A stretch of 64,000 nucleotides of DNA from Gulosibacter sp. 10 (GTDB lineage Bacteria > Actinomycetota > Actinomycetes > Actinomycetales > Microbacteriaceae), in contig NZ_FUIC01000016.1 of NCBI RefSeq assembly GCF_900163695.1, positions 1-64,000 on the forward strand. The letters run 5' to 3'. Both the position numbers and the translations under genes were made by a program. The notes under the pieces were generated by a model. The model worked only from the letters and a program-made list of their open reading frames with translations. It was not told where the DNA came from and ran no database searches. Positions 39,954 through 48,060 of this stretch are shown here, in pieces (position 1 is the stretch's first letter; each line of letters opens with the position of its first letter).

Positions 39954-40012
39954 TCGGGTGTCCCTTTCTCTGCCGGTGGGCGCCGCGCGTGCTCGTCGAG
40001 CCGGACGCCCAG

Positions 40013-40047
40013 AACTTACTTTTCGTAAGTTACGTTGAGTAACTTAC
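40013..40047. promoter_or_regulatory. Triple GTAAGTT operator between SDR and sugar dehydrogenase genes
   Basis: Perfect inverted repeats overlap: AACTTAC (40013-40019) / GTAAGTT (40025-40031), and GTAAGTTAC (40025-40033) / GTAACTTAC (40039-40047), each with a 5-bp spacer. It lies 60 bp upstream of the SDR start. The half-site recalls ACTTAC/GTAAGT sites of HxlR/DUF24-type redox regulators. Confidence 0.65.
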
Positions 40048-40204
40048 GCGATCGCGGAGGTTCGGCGCAACCGGGATCCGCGGCGGGTTCGCCGCCCTTG
40101 CCCGACGGCGCCGCCGGTGGCAGGGTTGAAGGCAGGATGAAGCGCCGAACGCGGCGTCGGCGGGCGGCGCATCCCGTGCCGGCGCGCGACGAAGGGTGGG
40201 GAGG

Positions 40205-41308
40205 ATGGCTGGGAGAAGAGCGGCTGCGGCGCTCGCGGTCGCGGCGGCGGTGCTGCTCGCATCCTGCGCGCAGGACGCGGCGCCGGGCGGCGAGGGCGCA
40301 TCCGGGTCGTCGGGGCCGATGCCGTCGCAGTCCGCGGAGGTCGGGGCGCCCTCCGGCCTCGGCGAGCCGACCGTGCTCGCGCAGGGACTCGAAGCCCCTT
40401 GGTCGATCGCCTTCCACGGCGAGACCGCGTTGATCGCGGAGCGCGACACGGCGCGCATCCTCGAGCTCGGCGCCGACGGCGGGACGCACGAGGTCGGCGT
40501 CGTCCCCGGCGTGGAGGCCGCCGGCGAGGGCGGCCTGCTGGGCATCGCCGCGCACGAGGGGCATCTCTACGTCTACAGCACCGGGGCGGGCGAGAACCGC
40601 ATCGAGCGCTACGAGCTCGAGGGCGAACCTGGCGCGCTCGCGCTCGGCGCGGGCGAGACGCTCCTCGACGGCATCCCGGCGGCGGCCACGCACAACGGCG
40701 GGCGCATCGACTTCGGCCCCGACGGCATGCTCTACGCCACGACGGGCGATGCGGGCGACCGCCCGGCCGCGCAGGACCTCGACTCGCTCGCGGGCAAGAT
40801 CCTGCGCCTCACACCCGAGGGCGAGGTGCCCGCCGACAATCCCTTCGAGGGCTCCTACGTCTACAGCTACGGGCACCGCAACCCGCAGGGCATCGCCTGG
40901 GCCGAGGACGGCACGATGCTCGCGAGCGAATTCGGCCAGGACGCCTGGGACGAGCTCAACGTCATCGAGCCCGGCGGCAACTACGGCTGGCCGGAGGTGG
41001 AGGGTGCGGCCGGGGACGAGGCCTACGTCGACCCCGTGCAGCAGTGGGCGCCCGCCGACGCGAGCCCGAGCGGCATCGCGATCGCGGCGGGCAGCGTCTA
41101 CATCGGGAACCTCCGCGGCGAGCGGCTGCGCGAGGTGCCGCTCGACGACCTCGGCTCGGCGCGGGAGCATCTCGTGGGCGAGTACGGACGGCTCCGCGAC
41201 GTGACGGTCGCGCCCGACGGCGCGCTGTGGGTGCTCACGAACGAGACCGACGGGCGCGGCGATCCCGCCGCCGAGGACGATCTGCTGCTCGAGATCGCCC
41301 TCCGGTAG
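40205..41308 (+). CDS. PQQ-dependent sugar dehydrogenase-like lipoprotein
   Basis: 367 residues from the ATG at 40205; a GTG three codons earlier is possible. A lipoprotein signal ends in VLLASC with Cys21. The mature part is a six-bladed propeller of the soluble glucose/aldose dehydrogenase family: LEAPWSIAFHGETALIAERD, EGGLLGIAAH, HNGGRIDFGPDGMLYATTGD, GHRNPQGIAW, ASEFGQDAWDELNVI and GGNYGWP. The family oxidises sugars outside the membrane with bound PQQ. No PQQ synthesis genes are in the window. It is divergent from the SDR-WrbA pair. Confidence 0.87.
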   Translation: MAGRRAAAALAVAAAVLLASCAQDAAPGGEGASGSSGPMPSQSAEVGAPSGLGEPTVLAQGLEAPWSIAFHGETALIAERDTARILELGADGGTHEVGVVPGVEAAGEGGLLGIAAHEGHLYVYSTGAGENRIERYELEGEPGALALGAGETLLDGIPAAATHNGGRIDFGPDGMLYATTGDAGDRPAAQDLDSLAGKILRLTPEGEVPADNPFEGSYVYSYGHRNPQGIAWAEDGTMLASEFGQDAWDELNVIEPGGNYGWPEVEGAAGDEAYVDPVQQWAPADASPSGIAIAAGSVYIGNLRGERLREVPLDDLGSAREHLVGEYGRLRDVTVAPDGALWVLTNETDGRGDPAAEDDLLLEIALR

Positions 41309-41433
41309 GCGACGCGGACGGACTGCCGGCGCGGCGATGCGCGCGGGATCGGGTGCGGGCCTGCGTCATGCCGGTTCGGGGCGTTGCCGATGGCTCGCGC
41401 CTCGCTGTATCCGAACGATGTTAGGTTAATCGT

Positions 41434-42024
41434 ATGTTGGATGCAGGGATGCTGCCGCTCGAGCGCGAACGGGTGCGGCTGCGCGCGATGCGCCGGGAGG
41501 ATGCGGGCGCCTACGCGGCCGGCGCGGGGGACCCGGCCGTGCGCGCCTACGCGCACCTGCCGGAGCCGGAGTACACCGAGGCGTCGGCGGCGGCGCTCAT
41601 CGACGGCGCGATCCGCGAGGGCCTGGCGCGGGGCGACCTCGCGGTGCTCGCGATCGCCGATCCGGGCACGGATGCGTTCGCCGGCAGCCTGGTGCTGTTC
41701 GGCGCGGAGGGGGACGCGATCGAGGTCGGCTTCTGGGTGCATCCGGACCACCGCGGGCGGCGGCTCGCGGAAGCCGCGCTGGCGCTCGCGGAGGAGTTCG
41801 CGCGCCGCAGCGGCTTCGCCGAGCTCGCGGCGCGGACCGTGCCGGGGAACGCCGCATCCCGCCGAGTGCTCGAGCGATCGGGTTTCCGGCCGTCGGGCCG
41901 GGGCGCGGACCTCGCGCCCTCGGGCGACGAGGTCGAGCTGCTGCACTACCGCCGCACGCTGACCTCGAGGCCGCCCGGTAGGGGCCGAGGTGCGGTGGCC
42001 GCCCGGCTAAGCGCCCAGGCGTGA
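41434..42024 (+). CDS. GNAT-family N-acetyltransferase (RimJ/RimL-like)
   Basis: 196 residues from the ATG at 41434; an ATG at 41449 with GCAGGG upstream is another possible start. The GNAT fold is shown by LERERVRLRAMRREDAGAYA, the acetyl-CoA region FWVHPDHRGRRLAEAALALA, and AARTVPGNAASRRVLERSGF. It should move an acetyl group from acetyl-CoA to an amine, perhaps a protein N-terminus or an antibiotic. The last 20 residues are Arg/Gly/Ala-rich and probably disordered. Its stop is directly followed by a B-family hairpin. Confidence 0.82.
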   Translation: MLDAGMLPLERERVRLRAMRREDAGAYAAGAGDPAVRAYAHLPEPEYTEASAAALIDGAIREGLARGDLAVLAIADPGTDAFAGSLVLFGAEGDAIEVGFWVHPDHRGRRLAEAALALAEEFARRSGFAELAARTVPGNAASRRVLERSGFRPSGRGADLAPSGDEVELLHYRRTLTSRPPGRGRGAVAARLSAQA

Positions 42025-42083
42025 CAGATGCGTCGCAGTCTGCTGTTATCGGCCCCGCGAAACAGCAGACTGCGACGCATCTG
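42025..42083. repeat. Perfect long hairpin, palindromic family B copy 1
   Basis: Perfect 23-bp arms (42025-42047 and 42061-42083, beginning CAGATGCGTCGCAG) with a 13-bp loop. It starts one base after the GNAT stop codon and lies between convergent genes, so it could also end transcription. Confidence 0.85.
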
Positions 42084-42143
42084 CGCCCGGCGACGCTCAG
42101 CCCCCGGCGGGCGCTCAGCCCGCGCGCCCTGAGCCTGGGACGG

Positions 42144-43445
42144 TCAGTCGATGGTCCCGATGTCGCCTCGCACCGCGATCTCGGTGCCGAAGGGCTTGCT
42201 CATGCGGAGCACGTCGCCCAGGATGCGCGTCGCGTCCTCGCCTGCGGCGAGGCGGGGCATACCGCGCTCGCCGAGGGTGTCGGCGCCGAGCCGCATGTCG
42301 ATGGGATGGAGGCGGATGGCGGTCGGGAGGCGGCCCTCCGCGAACTCGAGCTCGGCGAGCAGGCCGTCGGAGAACCGCGCCTCGCTCGAGAACCCCACGG
42401 GCTGCCCGTCGGCGCCGTACCGGCGGCCCAGGTGCAGCCGGGAGGGGAAGGCGGTGGTCGGATGCCCGTACTTCTCGAGCATCTCGGCGGGCATCAGCGG
42501 GCCGGTCTCGAGGTCGAAGGTCAGCCCGTTGAGCGAGTAGAAGATCGGCGCGCCCCGGTGCACCTCGATGCCGCGGAGCATGTGGGGACCGTGCCCGAAC
42601 ACGGCGCTCGCGCCGGCCTCGACCATCGCGTGCGCGGCCTCGACGAGGAACTCGGCCGGCTGCTCCGAGTACCAGCCCTCGTCCTCGCCCTCGTGCGCGT
42701 GCATGCTGACGAGCACTACGTCCGCGGTCGCGGTGGCGTCCTCGATGGCCGCGCAGATCTCCTCGAGGTCCTGGCGGTGCACGTCGAAGCGCACCCTCGC
42801 CTGCTCCGCCCGGCGCAGGCTCGCGCCGCCGAACGACGTCCGGTCCGGGTCCAGATTCTCGCGGATCTCGATGCGGTCGGTCTCCCGGTGGGTGGCGTCG
42901 ATGCCGAGCGCCCGCTGGATCGCGAGGACCTGCTCGAACTGCTCGTCGGTCAGCTCGTAGCGCGCCGACCATCGCAGCGGGTTCAGCCCGGGCCGGGCCG
43001 CGACCTTGCGGCCGGCGTCCGCGGCGCGGAACCCGTCCGCGCCCGTGGTGGAGGTTGCGACGAGGCCCACGCGGCCGTGGGGCGAATCCGCGTAGGTCGC
43101 CGACCGCGCCTCGGCCAGCGACCTGCCGACGCCCGCCAGCTCGATGCCCTCTGCCGCGAACGCGTCGATCGTGTCGAGGACGCCGAGGTGCCCGTAGTCG
43201 CCGGTGTGGTTGTTCGCGCCGGAGACGAGCTCGATGCCGAGCGAGCGGAGCTCGGCGGCGGCCCAGCGGTGCGTGCCGAGGGTGTACCCCTCCGGATAGG
43301 CCGGGGTGCTCGGCCGGGGGATCGTGAACTCGGCGTTCGCGAACACCAGGTCGGCGCCGTCGAGCAGCTCGAGCACGCGGGGGTCGAACCGCTCCCGGAG
43401 CTTGCGTCCGCCAAAGATCATGTCACCGGCGCCGAGGATGCGCAT
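42144..43445 (-). CDS. CapA-family protein (poly-gamma-glutamate synthesis-like metallophosphatase fold)
   Basis: 433 residues. It opens RILGAGDMIFGGRKLRERF and contains the family landmarks DLVFANAEFTIP, SGANNHTGDYGHLGVLDTID, VSMHAHEGEDEGWYSEQPAE and VFGHGPHMLRGIEVHRGAPI. CapA proteins have a metal-dependent phosphatase-like fold and are tied to poly-gamma-glutamate capsule systems in Bacillus; many actinobacterial members have no capsule context. No signal peptide is seen, so it should be cytoplasmic. It is 33 bp downstream of an amino-acid ABC transporter operon, which suggests a role linked to the imported substrate. Confidence 0.85.
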   Translation of the reverse strand: MRILGAGDMIFGGRKLRERFDPRVLELLDGADLVFANAEFTIPRPSTPAYPEGYTLGTHRWAAAELRSLGIELVSGANNHTGDYGHLGVLDTIDAFAAEGIELAGVGRSLAEARSATYADSPHGRVGLVATSTTGADGFRAADAGRKVAARPGLNPLRWSARYELTDEQFEQVLAIQRALGIDATHRETDRIEIRENLDPDRTSFGGASLRRAEQARVRFDVHRQDLEEICAAIEDATATADVVLVSMHAHEGEDEGWYSEQPAEFLVEAAHAMVEAGASAVFGHGPHMLRGIEVHRGAPIFYSLNGLTFDLETGPLMPAEMLEKYGHPTTAFPSRLHLGRRYGADGQPVGFSSEARFSDGLLAELEFAEGRLPTAIRLHPIDMRLGADTLGERGMPRLAAGEDATRILGDVLRMSKPFGTEIAVRGDIGTID

Positions 43446-43478
43446 GGAACTCCTTTTCGCTGCGTACGGGGAAGGTGG

Positions 43479-44249
43479 TCAGAGCACTCGCGAGAGGAAT
43501 GCCCGGGTCCGGTCGTGCTGCGGGTTCTCCGTCAGCTGGGCGTACGTGCCCTCTTCGATCACGCGGCCGTCGTCCATCACCACGATGCGGTCGGCCGCCT
43601 CGCGGGCGAATCCCAGCTCGTGGGTGACGATCACCATGGTCATGCCGTCCTTCGCGAGCCCGCGCATGACGTCGAGCACCTCGTGCACCATCTCGGGGTC
43701 GAGGGCCGAGGTCGGCTCGTCGAAGAGCATGATCTCGGGCTGCATCGCGAGCGCCCGGGCGATCGCCACGCGCTGCTGCTGGCCGCCCGACAGCTCGCCG
43801 GGGAACGCCGTGGAGCGATCCCCGAGGCCCACCCGCTCGAGCAGCGCGCGGGCGCGCTCGGTGGCCTCGCGCTTGGAGAGGCCGAGCACGCCGATCGGAG
43901 CCTCGACGATGTTCTCGAGCACCGACATGTGCGGGAACAGGTTGAACTGCTGGAAGACCATGCCGATCTTCAGGCGGCTCCGGGCGATGAGGCGCTCGGG
44001 CAGCTCGTAGAGCCGGCTGCCGTTCTGGCGGTAGCCGATGCGGTTCCCCAGCACGGAGATGGCGCCGCCGTCGATCGACTCCAGGTGGTTGATGCAGCGC
44101 AGGAGCGTGCTCTTCCCGGAGCCGGACGGCCCGATGACGCACACGACCTCGCCGGCCCGCACGTCGAGGTCGATGCCCTGGAGCACCGTGGTGCCGCCGT
44201 ACTTCTTCACCACGCCGGTGGCGTGGATGGCGAGTGCGTCACTCATCAT
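43479..44249 (-). CDS. Polar amino acid ABC transporter ATP-binding protein (GlnQ-type)
   Basis: 256 residues from the ATG at 44249, which overlaps the permease stop by four bases. Walker [10 protein letters not shown] (residues 40-48), Q-loop in [19 protein letters not shown], signature [16 protein letters not shown], Walker [15 protein letters not shown] and the switch His in VIVTHELGF are all intact. It energises uptake with the permease and binding protein encoded upstream. The order of the operon on the minus strand is binding protein, permease, ATPase, CapA. Confidence 0.93.
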   Translation of the reverse strand: MMSDALAIHATGVVKKYGGTTVLQGIDLDVRAGEVVCVIGPSGSGKSTLLRCINHLESIDGGAISVLGNRIGYRQNGSRLYELPERLIARSRLKIGMVFQQFNLFPHMSVLENIVEAPIGVLGLSKREATERARALLERVGLGDRSTAFPGELSGGQQQRVAIARALAMQPEIMLFDEPTSALDPEMVHEVLDVMRGLAKDGMTMVIVTHELGFAREAADRIVVMDDGRVIEEGTYAQLTENPQHDRTRAFLSRVL

Positions 44250-45154
44250 GCGGTCCCTTCGTTGCCCACCCGGATGGGGCGCCGCCGGCGCTGGCTGCGA
44301 TCGCTGCGGTCGTAGTGGCGTTCGATGAAGTGCTGGCCGATCATCAGGATCGTCGTGATGATGAGGTACCAGATGGTGGCGACGAGCAGCAGCGGGATCG
44401 TCTCGAACGTGCGGGAGTACACGGCCTGCACGGAGTAGAGCAGGTCGGGGAAGGCGATCACCGAGACGAGCGAGGTGGCCTTCAGCATGGAGATCACCTG
44501 GTTGCCGGTCGGCGGCAGGATCGTGCGGATGGCCTGGGGGAGGACGATCCGGCGGAAGATCCGCGCCGGCGTCATGCCCAGCGCCTGGGCGGCCTGCACC
44601 TGTCCGGCGGGCACTGAGAGGATGCCGCCGCGGATGATCTCGGCCATGTACGCGCCCTCGTTGACGCCGAGGGCGATGACGCCGACCATGAACGGCGTGA
44701 TCAGGGCGTTGACGTCGATCGGCGCCATCTGCAGCGGCGTGAACGGGATGCCGAACGCGATGGTCGGGTAGAGCGCCGAGATGTTGAAGAGCAGGATGAC
44801 CTGCACGAGCAGGGGAGTGCCGCGGAACACCCAGAGGTACGCGGCGCTCACGCCCCGCAGCACCCAGGAGGAGGACTGCCGCATCAGCGCGGCGATGACG
44901 CCGAGCACGATCGCGATCAGCATCGAGAGGACCGTGAGCAGCACGGTGTTCCAGAGGCCGGCGAGGACCGACCAGGAGGTGAAGTAGTGGACGATCACGT
45001 CCCATTGGAAGCGCTCGTTCGTGGCCATCGAGACGACCATGAGCGCGACCGCGACGAGCACGAGGACGCTGACGATCCGGCGCCCCACATGGCGGCGCGG
45101 GACGATTACGAGGTCGGCGCCCTCCTTCTGCGCGGCGCTGCCCTGAGCGCTCAT
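44246..45154 (-). CDS. Polar amino acid ABC transporter permease
   Basis: 302 residues from the ATG at 45154, whose A is shared with the binding-protein stop. A longer N-terminus than usual ([20 protein letters not shown]) adds one membrane segment. The His/Glu/Gln/Arg permease domain follows: [56 protein letters not shown] and the EAA-loop equivalent [20 protein letters not shown]. It forms the membrane channel. No second permease is present, so it probably acts as a homodimer. Confidence 0.92.
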   Translation of the reverse strand: MSAQGSAAQKEGADLVIVPRRHVGRRIVSVLVLVAVALMVVSMATNERFQWDVIVHYFTSWSVLAGLWNTVLLTVLSMLIAIVLGVIAALMRQSSSWVLRGVSAAYLWVFRGTPLLVQVILLFNISALYPTIAFGIPFTPLQMAPIDVNALITPFMVGVIALGVNEGAYMAEIIRGGILSVPAGQVQAAQALGMTPARIFRRIVLPQAIRTILPPTGNQVISMLKATSLVSVIAFPDLLYSVQAVYSRTFETIPLLLVATIWYLIITTILMIGQHFIERHYDRSDRSQRRRRPIRVGNEGTA

Positions 45155-46110
45155 CAACCCTCGCGCTCCGCCTGCGCGGCCTCGAGTAGCGCCGTGTAGT
45201 CGGCCTCGTCGTTGTTGATCACTTCCGGCGTGGGCGCGAGGTCGCCGAGGCCGTACTCGTCGAGCATCGCGGGCCACTCGCCCGATTCGAGCAGGTAGAG
45301 CATCGCCGCGCGGACGGCCTCCTTGAGGCCGTCGTCCTTGGGCGTGAGGACGCCGTTCAGCTCTACCAGCTCGGTGCCGGTGGTCGACAGGGCGAGCGAC
45401 TCGTCCTGGCTCGCGGTGTAGCGTGAGGCGCCCATGGAGAGGAAGACCGCGTCCGAGCGGCCGCTCTTGAGCGCGAGGATCATGTCCGGGATGCCCTGGA
45501 ACGCCTGCACCTCGATAGCGGAGTCTCCGGCTTCCACGCAGGCGTCCGAGGCCTCGTTGACCTGCTCCTCCTGGCTCGAGCCGGTGTCGACGCCGACGGT
45601 GAGGCCGCAGGCATCGGAGAGCTCGATCCCCTGATGCTCGCTCTCGGCGAGAACGACCAGCGAGGACGGCTCTCCGAACATGACGTCGACGTAGTCGACG
45701 ATCTCGCGCCGGTCGGGGGTGTCGGTGGTGATGTTCGTCACGAGGTCGTAGCGGCCGGCCTCCAGGCCGGGGATGAGCTGGGCGAAGTCGACGCCGTTGC
45801 CACGAACCTCCAGGCCGAACACCTCGCCGAGCTTGTTCGCGAGGTCCACGGAGAGGCCCCGGTCCTGGCCGTCTTCGCCGATCTCGCCGTACGGGAGCCC
45901 CGCGGTGTTCTGATAGCCGACGTCGATGTATCCCTGCTCGATGAGCTCGTCGGGTACGAGCTCCCGGATGCTCTCGATCTCGGGGGTCACGTCGAGGCCG
46001 CCTGAGGACTCGGCGGGCGCGCCGCCCGTGGTGGGATCGGCGAAGCACGCCGTGAGCGCCAGGGCGGTGACGGCGAGCGCGCCGGCCGCCATCGTCTTTC
46101 GGTTCCTCAC
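45154..46110 (-). CDS. Substrate-binding lipoprotein of an amino acid ABC transporter
   Basis: 318 residues with lipobox LTAC and Cys22, so it is anchored outside the membrane. The SBP_bac_3 domain starts near [20 protein letters not shown] and includes [46 protein letters not shown] and [12 protein letters not shown]. Two cysteines (in SDACGLTV and SDACVEAG) may form a disulfide. It sets substrate choice for the ABC importer; polar amino acid or opine-like compounds are likely. It is the first gene of the operon. Confidence 0.9.
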   Translation of the reverse strand: MRNRKTMAAGALAVTALALTACFADPTTGGAPAESSGGLDVTPEIESIRELVPDELIEQGYIDVGYQNTAGLPYGEIGEDGQDRGLSVDLANKLGEVFGLEVRGNGVDFAQLIPGLEAGRYDLVTNITTDTPDRREIVDYVDVMFGEPSSLVVLAESEHQGIELSDACGLTVGVDTGSSQEEQVNEASDACVEAGDSAIEVQAFQGIPDMILALKSGRSDAVFLSMGASRYTASQDESLALSTTGTELVELNGVLTPKDDGLKEAVRAAMLYLLESGEWPAMLDEYGLGDLAPTPEVINNDEADYTALLEAAQAEREG

Positions 46111-46252
46111 GTGGCTGCCTCAATTCCTGAAAAGTGTGAGCGGACCAGAGCAGTGTAGTGGCGGACGGCATTTCGACGACGATGTGTTTCGGTTTGTGTC
46201 GCCGGATGTCATCGGCGCCGGGTGATGCCGATGCCGATGGCGCGAGCCGAAA

Positions 46253-46280
46253 GCCGCGGTGGCCTGACGACCACCGCGGC
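46253..46280 (-). terminator. Hairpin terminator after the NCS1 permease
   Basis: 10-bp arms GCCGCGGTGG / CCACCGCGGC with an eight-base loop, about 25 bases past the stop at 46306. Confidence 0.6.
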
Positions 46281-46305
46281 GTGCGCGCGTCCGCCGTGGA
46301 GCCTT

Positions 46306-47796
46306 CTAGTCGGTCAGGTGCTTCTGCGGGAGGTTGACGAGCCCGGTCGAGGCGGGCACGTCCAGCCGGTATCCGCCCAGCCCCATCCGCTGCGTGAACA
46401 GCTTGGTGAGCACGATGTAGACCACGGCGCCGACGATGCAGGAGGGCATCGAGGCCGTGAGGTAGGGGAACCAGGCCGAGGGCTCGTAGGTGATCGGGTG
46501 CAGCAGCAGCGTGTAGACCACGGCGCCGGCGGCGAGGGCGATGAAAGCCACGGGGTTGTAGCCGTGCCAGTAGGTGAACGCGGATTCGCCGATGGGCTTG
46601 TAGAGCTCCCGCACCCTCACCCGCGCCCGACGCAGCAGGAAGTAGTCGGCGATGCCGATGCCGGTGAGGGGCGCGACGAAGATGGCGCCCCAGGAGAGGA
46701 AGCGGTCGTAGTTGTTGTAGAGCGCGTCCGGGAAGAACACGAGGATCGCGGCGGGGCCCAGGATGAATACGCCCATGAGCGGCCACGAGATGCGGCCGAA
46801 GAACTTGCCGCCGCCGCTGCGCAGCGCCACCATCGAGCCGTAGCCCTGCGAGAGGATCGCGGTGATGTTGGCGCCGGCGATCACGACGAGGCAGACGATG
46901 CCGAACGCGGTGCCGGCGAGGGGGATGAACCAGTCGGTGGGCTCGGTGAGGTTGAGGGCGAGCGCGGCGAAGGCGCCGACCACCGCGGCGAACACCGAGG
47001 CGAAGAAGATGCCGATCCAGTTGGGCCAGAACGCGGCCCGCGGGTTGCGGGTGAGCCGGGCGAGGTTGCCCATGTTCGGCCACCAGGCGAATCCGCCGGC
47101 GATGCCGAGCTCGATCGCGAGCATGAAGCTCACGTGCGGGTTCTCCTCGGGGTCGAGGGGCGGGATCGCGGTGAGCTCCTCCCAGCTCAGGTTCGTGAAG
47201 ATCAGCACGGTGAGGACGACGAGCACGATGAGCAGCGCGGGCGCCACGACCTTGCTCACACGTTCCACCGAGATCGGCCCGCGGGTGAGTGCGAGCCAGG
47301 ACGCGAGCACCGTGATGAGCGCGACGATGCTCACCGCCATGCCGGTCTTGCTGAGCTCGAGGCCGAAGGCGCTGTTGAGGATGTTCACGACGCCGTGGCC
47401 GAGCATGATCGAGAGGATTGCGGTCCACGCGGCGGCGAAGATGGTGGACATGCCCACCAGGACGATGCGTGCGCCGTGGGCGCCGAAGATGCTGCGCAGC
47501 ATCACGAACTGCTCGACCCCGTACTTGGCGGAGGCGAGCACGGGGGAGAGTGCGACGAGCAGCACCGCGACGCCGTAGCCGATCACGACGCTGGTGATGG
47601 CCTCGACGGCGCCCACGTAGTAGGCGACCGTGGCGCCCTGGAGGAAGGCCCAGGTGGCGATGGCGAGACCGGCGTTGACCGCGCTGTGGTCCCAGAACCC
47701 CCAGATGCGCTCGCGGGGCAGCAGCGGGAGCTCGTTGAGCGTGGCGTCCTCGGGGACCTTCTCGGCCTTGATGCTGTCGGTGCGGATGCTCTCCAT
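46306..47796 (-). CDS. NCS1-family nucleobase/hydantoin:cation symporter
   Basis: 496 residues with about 12 membrane segments. Family landmarks include ERIWGFWDHSAVNAGLAIAT, FLQGATVAYYVGAVEAI (helix 1 with the substrate-facing Gln-Gly), GGFAWWPNMGNLARLTRNPR and TGIGIADYFLLRRARVRVRE. NCS1 proteins import cytosine, purines, allantoin or benzylhydantoin with Na+ or H+. A hydantoin-type substrate would fit the hyu cluster, but that is about 15 kb away. The gene starts inside the stop of a 54-residue membrane protein gene, so the two are coupled. An amine oxidase is divergent. Confidence 0.87.
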   Translation of the reverse strand: MESIRTDSIKAEKVPEDATLNELPLLPRERIWGFWDHSAVNAGLAIATWAFLQGATVAYYVGAVEAITSVVIGYGVAVLLVALSPVLASAKYGVEQFVMLRSIFGAHGARIVLVGMSTIFAAAWTAILSIMLGHGVVNILNSAFGLELSKTGMAVSIVALITVLASWLALTRGPISVERVSKVVAPALLIVLVVLTVLIFTNLSWEELTAIPPLDPEENPHVSFMLAIELGIAGGFAWWPNMGNLARLTRNPRAAFWPNWIGIFFASVFAAVVGAFAALALNLTEPTDWFIPLAGTAFGIVCLVVIAGANITAILSQGYGSMVALRSGGGKFFGRISWPLMGVFILGPAAILVFFPDALYNNYDRFLSWGAIFVAPLTGIGIADYFLLRRARVRVRELYKPIGESAFTYWHGYNPVAFIALAAGAVVYTLLLHPITYEPSAWFPYLTASMPSCIVGAVVYIVLTKLFTQRMGLGGYRLDVPASTGLVNLPQKHLTD

Positions 47797-47960
47797 CAGG
47801 CGAAGCTCCACACCAGGAGCAGCCCGGACACCACGACGAGCCCGCCGACGGCGAGCAGCAGATCGAGCCACGGGAGATCCCGCTGCATCATGCCACCACC
47901 GCCCGGAGACTCGAGCCGTTCGAGGCGCTGTTCGAGTTCGTCTTCGTACATGGTGTCCAT
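47796..47960 (-). CDS. 54-residue single-TM membrane protein coupled to the NCS1 permease
   Basis: 54 residues from the ATG at 47960. A charged, helical N-terminus (MYEDELEQRLERLESPGGGG) is followed by one hydrophobic segment, WLDLLLAVGGLVVVSGLLLV. Its stop shares a base with the permease start (TGATG), the mark of translational coupling. It could be a small accessory subunit of the permease, like other small transporter partners, but that is inference. Longer versions of the frame upstream are Arg/Ser-rich noise. Confidence 0.65.
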   Translation of the reverse strand: MDTMYEDELEQRLERLESPGGGGMMQRDLPWLDLLLAVGGLVVVSGLLLVWSFA

Positions 47961-47975
47961 GAAGCAGTGAGTTTT

Positions 47976-47990
47976 CCACGATCGTCGTGG
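47976..47990. promoter_or_regulatory. Palindrome CCACGA-TCG-TCGTGG in the divergent promoter
   Basis: Perfect 6-bp arms around TCG, between the 54-residue/NCS1 genes and the amine oxidase. An AT-rich block follows on its right (TATATCAAATTGATGAA). Likely a shared operator. Confidence 0.45.
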
Positions 47991-48060
47991 TATATCAAAT
48001 TGATGAATCGGCGATGCAGCATTTCTGAAGTCGGGCCGGCCCCTGGCTATACTTGCGCGC

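Noticed and set aside
41421-41439. TTAGGTTAATCGTATGTTG, a possible fourth iron box before the GNAT gene
   Set aside because: Only 11 of 19 matches, the second half is not conserved, and it overlaps the start codon.
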